Of a DNA stretch of 64,000 nucleotides, positions 25,029-33,119 are shown in pieces; positions within the stretch are counted from its first letter, which is position 1; every line of letters begins with the position of its first letter. Made by a program: the position numbers and the translations under genes. The notes beneath the pieces are model-generated. The model did not search any database and was not told the origin of the DNA. It was given only the letters and a program-made list of their open reading frames with translations. Source of the stretch: Bacillota bacterium (GTDB taxonomy: Bacteria; Bacillota; Clostridia; Christensenellales; JAEXRW01); NCBI GenBank assembly GCA_023454175.1, contig JAEXRW010000008.1, positions 1-64,000 of the forward strand, in the 5' to 3' direction.

Positions 25029-26558
25029 TCATTCAGGTATGCCTGCAGCCTTGGTCTGCATTCTGGCTCTTTTTTTGTTTGTTCTGCTAGGTTTGACGTG
25101 TCCCTTCTCTGTTTCTCTCATTCTCCTTTGGATGGACTCATTCATAGTTGTAAACAAACCGCTGGTTTTCCTTACGCCTACCGGTTGGGCGCAGAGGATA
25201 TGATATTGCAGTGAATTCAGATAATACCGCATACGTACCCATGCCACAATATACATCGAAAGACTGCCGAAGACAAAGCCAAAGCCAAGATAATTATTGT
25301 TCACATAGGACAATGCTATTGTACTTGCTGTGCTGGTGATCATAAAGGTCAGGGATGTCAGGAAGGCCCCCTTGTTGTCTGAGAAATATAGAAGGATCAG
25401 GAACAGGCAGTTTGCGATCGCATATAACCCATAGCCGATACATAATATCCGATATATGCTTAAGGATGTCTCGTTCAGGATCATGGTACTTGGCAATAGA
25501 AGAAAGCCGCCAATGATGATAAAAAGCATTGTTGTGATGAACTGTTTTTGTGCAAGATAATAGATCTCCTTCTTTAACACCTGGATCATCTCCAGTTCTG
25601 CCAGCTCTATGTCCTTCAACGTTCCGCCATTATTATAGAGGTAAAAGTAATGCTTGTATTTCGGGTAGAAATTCACTTCACAAGACGTCACAAATCCGAT
25701 GGTTGTAGGGACTACCGATAGGAACGCAATAAATGCAGGCACGTCATATTGTGGCGCATCACGAAAAAGACCATATACTTGTCTGCCATCCGGACCAAGC
25801 CAGGCTATCACGAGATGTGAAAAGACTCCTATCGACATGAATAATCCCATAAACAGCAATGATGGAAAACGGTCAATCCACTCCAAAAAGAAAACTGCGC
25901 TACCCTGCCCCTTCGGGAAACACCGGTGCATCAATATAAAGAATCCGGTCATTATCGTTCCGTACCCGATGATCAGGGCGGAAAGCAAAGCGCAGATAAT
26001 GTCGATTTTCAGGAAAATAAGAAGGAACCCGGAAAGTATTGAAACAATCACGCCGATAATGAACCATAGCAGTATTCTGCGGTAGTTCTTGAGTGCAGTG
26101 ATATAGCTCACCTGCAGCCAGACCACTATCAGCACGCAAAAGAGAATATAGCATAAAACCTTGTACGCCAGCGGAGCGTTTGTAAAAGCTAGAAATATGC
26201 CATAACCGATACTGCCGATGATCAATGATATCGCGGAGCTTCCGTAGAAAGACGGCAGTATTTTTTCCGGCTTGTTCATGTATAACATATCGGCTGTAAA
26301 CCGTGTAACGACCATCAGGAGAATGCTTGATATCGTCAGTGAGGCGATCAAGGTATAGGTGATGATTGCAACCAGTGTATCTTGCGCTGCCACAGAAGCG
26401 CCGCCCAGGGATGCAATAAAGCGCATGGCCAACAAAAGCATAATTCCCAGCAGCATGGGGCCGGTACAGACGATGCCGGCAAATCCATATGCTTTGATAT
26501 TTTCCAGTATCCCTTTATGCACAAATAGTTTTTTGAGTTCAAATCCTATTCCGGCCAT
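25029..26558 (-). CDS. pelG: Pel exopolysaccharide translocase PelG
   Basis: A 509-residue polytopic membrane protein with about 12 predicted helices. The N-terminus MAGIGFELKKLF...YGFAGIVCTGPMLLGI is characteristic of PelG, a MOP/Wzx-like flippase-type protein that moves the nascent Pel chain across the membrane with PelD, PelE and PelF. The start overlaps the end of pelF by 13 bases, with AAAGG upstream. It is the last gene of the pelD-E-A-F-G operon. A basic tail (about 475-509) is longer than the hydrophobic core needs. Confidence 0.92.
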   Translation of the reverse strand: MAGIGFELKKLFVHKGILENIKAYGFAGIVCTGPMLLGIMLLLAMRFIASLGGASVAAQDTLVAIITYTLIASLTISSILLMVVTRFTADMLYMNKPEKILPSFYGSSAISLIIGSIGYGIFLAFTNAPLAYKVLCYILFCVLIVVWLQVSYITALKNYRRILLWFIIGVIVSILSGFLLIFLKIDIICALLSALIIGYGTIMTGFFILMHRCFPKGQGSAVFFLEWIDRFPSLLFMGLFMSIGVFSHLVIAWLGPDGRQVYGLFRDAPQYDVPAFIAFLSVVPTTIGFVTSCEVNFYPKYKHYFYLYNNGGTLKDIELAELEMIQVLKKEIYYLAQKQFITTMLFIIIGGFLLLPSTMILNETSLSIYRILCIGYGLYAIANCLFLILLYFSDNKGAFLTSLTFMITSTASTIALSYVNNNYLGFGFVFGSLSMYIVAWVRMRYYLNSLQYHILCAQPVGVRKTSGLFTTMNESIQRRMRETEKGHVKPSRTNKKRARMQTKAAGIPE

Positions 26559-27967
26559 TTCATTTGCGCCTTTCTATACACACGCTCGTATGTTTTGATC
26601 ATTCTTTCATGTGTATACAGTTTCATGATTCGTTGCTTTCCGGCTATGCCCATGGCATTTCGAATGCTTTCGCTTCTGCAAAGCTTCAGCATGGCGTTTG
26701 TCAGTGCGGCCCTGTGCATCGGGGGGATGCAGATGCCGGCTGCGCCTATGGTGTCATCTTTATCTCCTTCAACCAGTTCCCTGCAGCTGCCTACGTCGGT
26801 TACCACGCAAGGCCTGCCTGCCGCCAGCGATTCGATTAAGGCCAAAGGCTGTCCCTCGGATATGCTTGTGAGTATCGTAAAATCCAGTTTTTCCAGGTAT
26901 GCCTTCACATCTGTATTGCCTACAAGTAGGATATCCTGCACCTCAAGGCTTGCAATCAACGCCACACACTCCTCGTAATATTCCTGATCATCCGTATCTC
27001 CTAAAATATGCAGCCGCGCCTGTGGAAAATCATGCTTGAGTGCCGCAAAGGAATATACCATCGTCTTTATATCCTTTATTGGCGCGATGCGGACTATGGC
27101 TCCAATATCGATGAATCCATTTGGCGCCTTCATTGGTATGGATGCAAATTTCTCATAATCGATCCCATTTTTGACTACCAGGCATTTACCCGGCAAGCAT
27201 CCTAGTTGTATTTGGGTCTCTTTTGCTCGTTCGAACAACGACGTCACTGCATCCGCTTTGGAATAAGCGCACCGTGAAAGCATATTGAAAAGCTGTATCC
27301 ATATATCCTTGAAGCTTGGACCCACCCACTTGGAACGCAGGATCTCTTCTTCACGTTCACGGGTATAAATCCCATGTTCCGTCAGGATATACGGCTTTTG
27401 GTACCGCCATTTCCCCATGGCGCCTAAAATACCGCCAAACCCCGTAGCGGTGGCATGATAGATATCCGCCCTCGGGATCGGCTGCCCCATTAAGTAGATC
27501 AATGGCAAAAACATGGACCGCAAGCAATAAAACAATTCACTGAAAGCTATATTCTGAAATTTGCTGATGCATAACTGCTTTACTATTTGCAGGAATTGCT
27601 CGCTCATTAGGAACGAGACAGGATTTTCAGAAGTCCTGCGAAAACATTGGAATAGCTTCTCCCATTCCGGATCCGTCGTATGGATCATTTTCTGTATATA
27701 TCCGATCTCGGCAGGTGTAAACCGGGTCACATTGTTTTTATAGTACTGTCTTTTGAATGCAGCATCCAGGAATACCTCATGTACATTCATGACATTGGGC
27801 GGAAGCTTGTACTTGTAATGCCCCCGGCTTTCATCAGATGCAGCGATCGTCCAAAGAATAAATGAATGTTCGGGCATAGCTCTGATATAGCTGTCCGTCC
27901 AGCCCGATACCCCTCCGCGCACATATGGATAGCAGCCCTCAAGTATCATACAGATTATCATGCGCAT
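26546..27967 (-). CDS. pelF: Pel glycosyltransferase PelF
   Basis: A 473-residue cytoplasmic GT4-family glycosyltransferase of the PelF type. The N-terminus ICMILEGCYPYVRGGVSGWT is diagnostic, and the GT4 E-x7-E element is seen in SEGQPLALIESLAAG near the C-terminal third. PelF uses UDP-sugar to polymerise Pel and works with PelG. Its ATG follows the stop of the pelA-like gene with no gap, showing translational coupling. A second ATG two codons in is an alternative start. Confidence 0.93.
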   Translation of the reverse strand: MRMIICMILEGCYPYVRGGVSGWTDSYIRAMPEHSFILWTIAASDESRGHYKYKLPPNVMNVHEVFLDAAFKRQYYKNNVTRFTPAEIGYIQKMIHTTDPEWEKLFQCFRRTSENPVSFLMSEQFLQIVKQLCISKFQNIAFSELFYCLRSMFLPLIYLMGQPIPRADIYHATATGFGGILGAMGKWRYQKPYILTEHGIYTREREEEILRSKWVGPSFKDIWIQLFNMLSRCAYSKADAVTSLFERAKETQIQLGCLPGKCLVVKNGIDYEKFASIPMKAPNGFIDIGAIVRIAPIKDIKTMVYSFAALKHDFPQARLHILGDTDDQEYYEECVALIASLEVQDILLVGNTDVKAYLEKLDFTILTSISEGQPLALIESLAAGRPCVVTDVGSCRELVEGDKDDTIGAAGICIPPMHRAALTNAMLKLCRSESIRNAMGIAGKQRIMKLYTHERMIKTYERVYRKAQMKWPE

Positions 27968-29794
27968 TCATCTCTCAGTCGTCAGTTCTATCTCATTATC
28001 CGTAGCATGCACCAGGTAAAGCCCGCCGCTCAAAGCCGATAACGTCCCACCTTTTACTATGCTTGATTTACCGGTACGGCACCTCATCAAAAGCCAGGCA
28101 TCATCATACAGTCCCCATAGTTTTATTTTGATTTTCCCATCCTTAAAGGTTTTCTCAACGCGAAGATTGCAATAACGTTGAACGGACATCGCACCTTCCT
28201 GCATGGTGAGATTTCGTATTCCTTTTGCCGAATCAAGCAGCCAGTTATAATACTGATCGAGTGATTGCAGTGAATTCTCCCAACCCTTTGTTTCACCATT
28301 CTTGGGATCAAGTACGTTCGTTGGATCCAGGATCAAGGAATTCACGTAGTGAAAATTGATTTCGTTGATAGCCAGCCACCTGGTAATATCATCAAAAGAA
28401 CTGCCAGAAATCAGATGCGGGACATTGATGATTCCATCATCACCTGCATCGAATTCCTGTCCGTTGGGCGACCCATCCTGATATTGCATATACGAGCAGG
28501 AGATCGCTGTTATCTGCGGGAAATGCTCTTTTATCATCTCCCTTGCTTCTTTGGATAAAACATATGACGGAGCGATATAGCTTTTTATCTCCATTCTTGG
28601 GAACAGTTCTTTGGAAAAACGCATTGCTTCAGCAGTTGATTGTTGCATATCCCTCACCGAGTTCCATTTATTGTAATCCAGTGTGCTTGGGTAATAAAAG
28701 CCTTGAAGTACAAGTGGCTGGTGGTTGTAGCCCTGCAAGCCTATTTCATGGTTGTCTTTCAAAAGCAGATCTCCGAAATACTTCATGCGGTCTGTGTTTT
28801 TTGTGGAAACAAACGGGGAGGCAACAGCATCATCGTACGTTTCGAGCAACATTCCGGTAAATGACAGATCATGTTTTTTCCCGAGCATCATTATGCTCGG
28901 AAACCAGATATTGGTATAAAAGCTGTCGGTGCTCATTTTATATTCTCTATAAATCCATTCATTATAACCATCCGGTATGGGAGCGGGGAAATCATCGATC
29001 AAAAACAGAGAAGCATTGATCACCGGATAGACACAGACATCGTCCAGGAGGCTGTAAACAGCAGCAATGAGGCCGCGTGACTGTTTTTGGCCGAAGGCAT
29101 CGTTATTATTTACGATGATTCTTCCTTTCCCATATTCCCGCTCCCATAACAATGGGACTTCGATAGCTCCCACCGATTTCAGGTGTATGGTGCAAGCGCT
29201 ATCCAGCTGTTCCATCAGGGCATAGCGGTTATTGTTGCCCCACACATATTCGTTGCCCTTGCCGCCCAGCATGAAGTCTGTCAATAGCCGGACTTTATTT
29301 ACGGTCACAAATTGGGTGTCGCCTTGCGTCATCCCCAGCTTGTTGCTTATTTCCGAAAGAGCAGGAGACGGCTCCATGGATATGGCAAACAGGAGTCTCC
29401 CCCCCTGATTGACCCAGCTGAATATGGCAGGAAAGGATTGCTGAACGGTTGACAGACCTGCAAACGATAAAACAGCAGTTCTGTAACGGTTTAATTCCGG
29501 AATCTTATTCATCGCAAGATCGGCAGCATCAAAATTTATGCGCATGCCTGACAGCACAAATCGAATGTTCTTATAAATCTCTTCGCTGTAGGCTTCCTGC
29601 GAATTATATAAAACAATACATTCATTGGATATATTGGGCTTCGCGGCGCTTAAGACAGGTTCGGGAATAAATCCCTTTGCTGCAGGTATGATATCGTATT
29701 GCATTCCTCCCTGTTTGATGAAAAGCAGCAGCGCTAATAAGCACATGCCCGCAAGGGGTAAGAGTATCTTTTGAAATCCGTCATATCTTTTCAT
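27968..29794 (-). CDS. membrane-anchored PelA-like polysaccharide deacetylase (DUF2194-like)
   Basis: A 608-residue protein with one N-terminal membrane helix (about 8-27) and an extracytoplasmic body. The central part has a deacetylase-like metal site pattern: LIDDFPAP (Asp267-Asp268) and HEIGLQGYNHQP (His349, His358), with IKSYIAPSYVLS later. This suits a carbohydrate esterase fold like the deacetylase part of PelA, which partly deacetylates Pel. The glycoside-hydrolase half of Pseudomonas PelA is not obvious; residues 55-250 look like a separate alpha/beta (glutamine-amidotransferase-like) domain. The ATG at 29794 is one base after the pelE stop; the TTG at 29827 is the other option. Between pelE and pelF, as expected for the Gram-positive operon. 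Confidence 0.8.
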   Translation of the reverse strand: MKRYDGFQKILLPLAGMCLLALLLFIKQGGMQYDIIPAAKGFIPEPVLSAAKPNISNECIVLYNSQEAYSEEIYKNIRFVLSGMRINFDAADLAMNKIPELNRYRTAVLSFAGLSTVQQSFPAIFSWVNQGGRLLFAISMEPSPALSEISNKLGMTQGDTQFVTVNKVRLLTDFMLGGKGNEYVWGNNNRYALMEQLDSACTIHLKSVGAIEVPLLWEREYGKGRIIVNNNDAFGQKQSRGLIAAVYSLLDDVCVYPVINASLFLIDDFPAPIPDGYNEWIYREYKMSTDSFYTNIWFPSIMMLGKKHDLSFTGMLLETYDDAVASPFVSTKNTDRMKYFGDLLLKDNHEIGLQGYNHQPLVLQGFYYPSTLDYNKWNSVRDMQQSTAEAMRFSKELFPRMEIKSYIAPSYVLSKEAREMIKEHFPQITAISCSYMQYQDGSPNGQEFDAGDDGIINVPHLISGSSFDDITRWLAINEINFHYVNSLILDPTNVLDPKNGETKGWENSLQSLDQYYNWLLDSAKGIRNLTMQEGAMSVQRYCNLRVEKTFKDGKIKIKLWGLYDDAWLLMRCRTGKSSIVKGGTLSALSGGLYLVHATDNEIELTTER

Positions 29795-29795
29795 G

Positions 29796-30734
29796 CTATA
29801 TACCACTATTTGCGCTTGTATTGGCAAGCATTTTCAGGATGTCTTCTCCGTAAAGAAACTTTAATCTCTCTTTTCCTTTGGAGCTCCACTTGATCGGCAT
29901 CATTTTGATTTTCCCGAGGATATTCACTTTTTGCTGTTGGTTATTGCTTTCCATATAGATCCGTATCCCGGCAAGCCAGGCATTTTCGTCCTCCGGCCAA
30001 TTTTCTATCAACGTTTGAAAGGCTTGTTCTGCCCCGGCGTACCTGTGTAAAGCGCAGTCGTTTTCAATGATTCTATGGTATGTCTCCTTATCATACGGAT
30101 CCATTTCGATCCTTTTTTGTAAAAGCTGTGTCATGAGCGTCCGCTGTTTGACGAGTATATGCCCCTCGAGCAAACCGCTGTTGATATATCTGTTCAGCGT
30201 ATCAGTATAATCATGCAGCATGACGATATCCGATGGATTGCTCTTGACGAGAGAGGATTTATGTTGAATGTCCAACTCAAAGCCTCTTTGTATTTCGATG
30301 ATGGTCGTTGTGGCATAGTGAGTGACCTCAACATCTTCGTTTAAACGGGCGACTTTCAGCAGATCCAGATATTGGTCCGGTTTGCGGCGCAAAATATCGA
30401 TCATCACTTTTCGCCGTGTCTGAACATCGTTGATGAGTATCGCTTCTTCCAGAGGCACAACAGCGCCGGGCCTGTCTCCTTCGTCCATATCGATCCTGGC
30501 ATATCCGCTGTGCGTGTAAGCAGATATCTCAGCGGAATATTCCCTGGCCCCCCGTTGCCTGCGGCCTGCCCTTTCCGCAAAGACCAGACAGATCAAGCCG
30601 AAAAAAGGGATCAGGAAAACCATTGCGAGCAAAGCTGGATTTGTACGGATAATGCGCAGTTTTGAGAGTATGAAGCATACTCCGCAGCTTAATAAATGTA
30701 TGCACAATGGAATATAGATCACACGATCATCCAT
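29796..30734 (-). CDS. pelE: PelE-like membrane protein with TPR-like helices
   Basis: A 312-residue protein. Two N-terminal membrane helices (about 4-22 and 30-49) are followed by a cytoplasmic alpha-helical part (about 90-300) with TPR-like repeats, for example CALHRYAGAEQAFQTLIENWPEDENAWLAG. This matches PelE, the scaffold joining PelD, PelF and PelG. The start is the ATG at 30734, 8 bases after the pelD stop; the longer open frame to 30908 overlaps pelD and is rejected. Sequence similarity is weaker than for pelF/pelG, so the name rests mainly on architecture and operon position. Confidence 0.75.
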   Translation of the reverse strand: MDDRVIYIPLCIHLLSCGVCFILSKLRIIRTNPALLAMVFLIPFFGLICLVFAERAGRRQRGAREYSAEISAYTHSGYARIDMDEGDRPGAVVPLEEAILINDVQTRRKVMIDILRRKPDQYLDLLKVARLNEDVEVTHYATTTIIEIQRGFELDIQHKSSLVKSNPSDIVMLHDYTDTLNRYINSGLLEGHILVKQRTLMTQLLQKRIEMDPYDKETYHRIIENDCALHRYAGAEQAFQTLIENWPEDENAWLAGIRIYMESNNQQQKVNILGKIKMMPIKWSSKGKERLKFLYGEDILKMLANTSANSGI

Positions 30735-30742
30735 ACCTGTGG

Positions 30743-32878
30743 TTATTTCCTTTCCGGGAAAGCGATCCCCTTGACAGGACTGCATGATATGCCATTTTCT
30801 AAAAACCTGTCCATTGCCAGATTCATGCTCTCTTGCTCCACTTGGGATAATATGATGTAAATATGCCCATCCCTTCCCAGTCCGATAATATCCGTTGACC
30901 GTATCCATTTTTCAAATATGCTATACAAGGTGGTTATATCGGTGTATCTTTTGTCGATTCGAAGAAGCTCGTAATTGGCTACATTGTCATCCCGCATCTT
31001 TTGCTTGGCTGCCAGGATATCTTCAAACTGGTCATACTTGTAGATCCGGGTTCCTTCAATGAATATTTTGTCTTCCAGCGCATTATGATAATTGAGCGCG
31101 CGGATCAGGGAGTCTTTGATGAGTCCGCACAGGACTTTTATCAAGTTATAATAATAAGTTGTCATTTGTTCATAACGTACCTCATTGATCATGATCAGAG
31201 CCGTGATATTTTCATTGCTGAATACCGGCGCGCAATAGGCGGGATACCCATCGATCAGTTCTTTATTGCACCATATCTCGTCCCGGTTTATCTCACTTAA
31301 CATGAGCCTGAACCTGCTCAGACTTATAGAGTTCTGGTTGGTATTGTACATGTTCTTTGATTTTACCCAGAGTCTGGCATAGGTTGCGTTACGATTCACG
31401 GTATAGATGGAAATCGTTTGGTTTTCCAGCAGCTCCTCCAGAATGACGACGGCTTCATGCATGACTGCATCCGGCAGCACATTATCCAGACGCTTTGTTA
31501 TATTATAGATCCTGCCAAAGCTGTTCCGATAACTTAACACCTGGTCCTGATACTGCCGCTTGTTTTTCAACGTCTGATCGTATAGCTCGTATAAAAAGAC
31601 ATATCGTTCTTCCATTGTACGCCGTTGTTCTTTTTCCAGCTCCAGCACGCTCACGCTTTTATCCTTCACAAAGCCTGTAATGACGCCCGCCGCGAAATAA
31701 ATCAGGAACGGCAGCCAGTTATCGATATTTAAAAACAGTTGTTGCCAATCCAGGTTTGTACCGAAGCTGAGTATGCAGGAAACAATAGCCAGTAAAGCCG
31801 CAAGCATACCCACTCTGATCCCGTATATGCTTCCAAAGATAACAACGAATAGAAGCCTGAAATCAACGTACCGGTATTGAACATCTGTTGACGACAGGTA
31901 GTTCAAAAACTGCATTAAGGCAAACCCCAGGACCAGCTCCAGCGTAGTTAGAATAAAATGGCTCTTCTTGACTTTCCCGTAGAACCTTTTCAGGAACGGG
32001 GTTCTTCCGGGATTGGTTTCCGCAAATCGTTTTAAAGTGCCTGCCATTTGATTGGCGATTTTATTCTTCGCACTCCAATTATAAAAGTTGGATGCGGTTT
32101 CCACCTTCATGTTCGGGGGGATGCTGCCTTCAGTATTGGAAAACGCATATTCAAAATCAGGGATCTCTTTTTTTACTGATTCCCCTAATTCATACAATGT
32201 TACCGGGCTTCCGCTTCCCACATTGATGACTCCAAGCGGGAGGTCATACCCTTCGTCTATCAGTTTTACGATCAGCGATACCAGATCTGTATCTCTGATG
32301 AAATCACATTGCTGGCTTGGTAGCCCCTGGAATACATACTTTTCTTTGTGAGCATGGTGGGCATATATGTCCGCCAGTAAAGAATCCGAAATGCTGTCTC
32401 CATACATATATGGAAGATGGATCACGATCGTATTTAAGCCGAATTTTAACCGGTAAAACTTGGTCAGGTTTTCACCTGCAGCTAAAATATAACCGCTGTT
32501 ATCAGTCGGAATTGGAGAGCAGCGCTCATCGACGTTATCGTTGCCCGCATACACCTCGCCGGACGACACATAGATCACTTGAGATACATTATGCTTCGCA
32601 CATAACTGCAGGCAATGATCCAGGTCCTCGATCATTCCGGTTTCTTTTCCAGTTTGTTCACCCCGCTTTGCCAGGAATATAACGACATCGAAGCTATATG
32701 AATCGAAAAGTTTGCTGAATAAAGGGTCGTTCGGCGCACATGGAAATATGGCGGGTTTCCTGAAGTAGTTCTTCTTTTCTATATAAGTAGATGCGATAAC
32801 TACCCTGTTTCCGTCAGATAGCTGTCTGCAAAATTCATCTACCATATTCGAAAGATTCCCTGTCAGTAATAGATCCAT
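30743..32878 (-). CDS. pelD: PelD-like c-di-GMP receptor fused to an N-terminal SDR/epimerase-like domain
   Basis: A 711-residue membrane protein. The start at 32878 is chosen because GAGGA lies 6 bases upstream; the ATG at 32884 directly abuts it. Residues about 1-290 resemble an extended SDR/epimerase (YVSSGEVYAG, FIRDTDLVSLI, INVGSGSPVTL). However, the nucleotide motif is degraded to TGNLSNM and the YxxxK pair reads YILAA, so it is probably not catalytic. Then come PelD features: about four membrane helices (310-420), a coiled stretch (430-470), a GAF domain (about 475-610) and a degenerate GGDEF domain. GGDEF is replaced by GRDGHIY, but the RxxD inhibitory site is kept as RSTD (660-663). 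That site binds c-di-GMP in known PelD. First gene of the pel operon. Confidence 0.85.
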   Translation of the reverse strand: MDLLLTGNLSNMVDEFCRQLSDGNRVVIASTYIEKKNYFRKPAIFPCAPNDPLFSKLFDSYSFDVVIFLAKRGEQTGKETGMIEDLDHCLQLCAKHNVSQVIYVSSGEVYAGNDNVDERCSPIPTDNSGYILAAGENLTKFYRLKFGLNTIVIHLPYMYGDSISDSLLADIYAHHAHKEKYVFQGLPSQQCDFIRDTDLVSLIVKLIDEGYDLPLGVINVGSGSPVTLYELGESVKKEIPDFEYAFSNTEGSIPPNMKVETASNFYNWSAKNKIANQMAGTLKRFAETNPGRTPFLKRFYGKVKKSHFILTTLELVLGFALMQFLNYLSSTDVQYRYVDFRLLFVVIFGSIYGIRVGMLAALLAIVSCILSFGTNLDWQQLFLNIDNWLPFLIYFAAGVITGFVKDKSVSVLELEKEQRRTMEERYVFLYELYDQTLKNKRQYQDQVLSYRNSFGRIYNITKRLDNVLPDAVMHEAVVILEELLENQTISIYTVNRNATYARLWVKSKNMYNTNQNSISLSRFRLMLSEINRDEIWCNKELIDGYPAYCAPVFSNENITALIMINEVRYEQMTTYYYNLIKVLCGLIKDSLIRALNYHNALEDKIFIEGTRIYKYDQFEDILAAKQKMRDDNVANYELLRIDKRYTDITTLYSIFEKWIRSTDIIGLGRDGHIYIILSQVEQESMNLAMDRFLENGISCSPVKGIAFPERK

Positions 32879-33063
32879 ACCCATTCCTCATAACCGATGT
32901 ATTGACCCGATTGCCTCTTTTGTTTAGGCGTTACGGATTTCCTAAAACAAGCATCTACAATTCACATAATATTCATACCAAATATTACATGAAGTGAGCT
33001 TGTTCAGATCTTTGAAATCTAAGTTTAGTCATATGAAGAACATATTTTCGAGCGGTTAGCCGT

Positions 33064-33099
33064 GCAGCAAACCCCCGGGCGTGACCGGGGGTTTGCTGC
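33064..33099 (-). terminator. long perfect hairpin after the 2439-residue protein gene
   Basis: Two exact 15-base arms (33064-33078 and 33085-33099) with a 6-base loop lie 20 bases after the stop codon at 33120. There is no U-tract on either strand. It may be a 3' stabiliser or a factor-assisted terminator, and it also insulates the pelD promoter region (32885-33060), where I found no firm -35/-10 pair. Confidence 0.6.
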
Positions 33100-33119
33100 T
33101 CTTGAATACTGCCTGCTGC

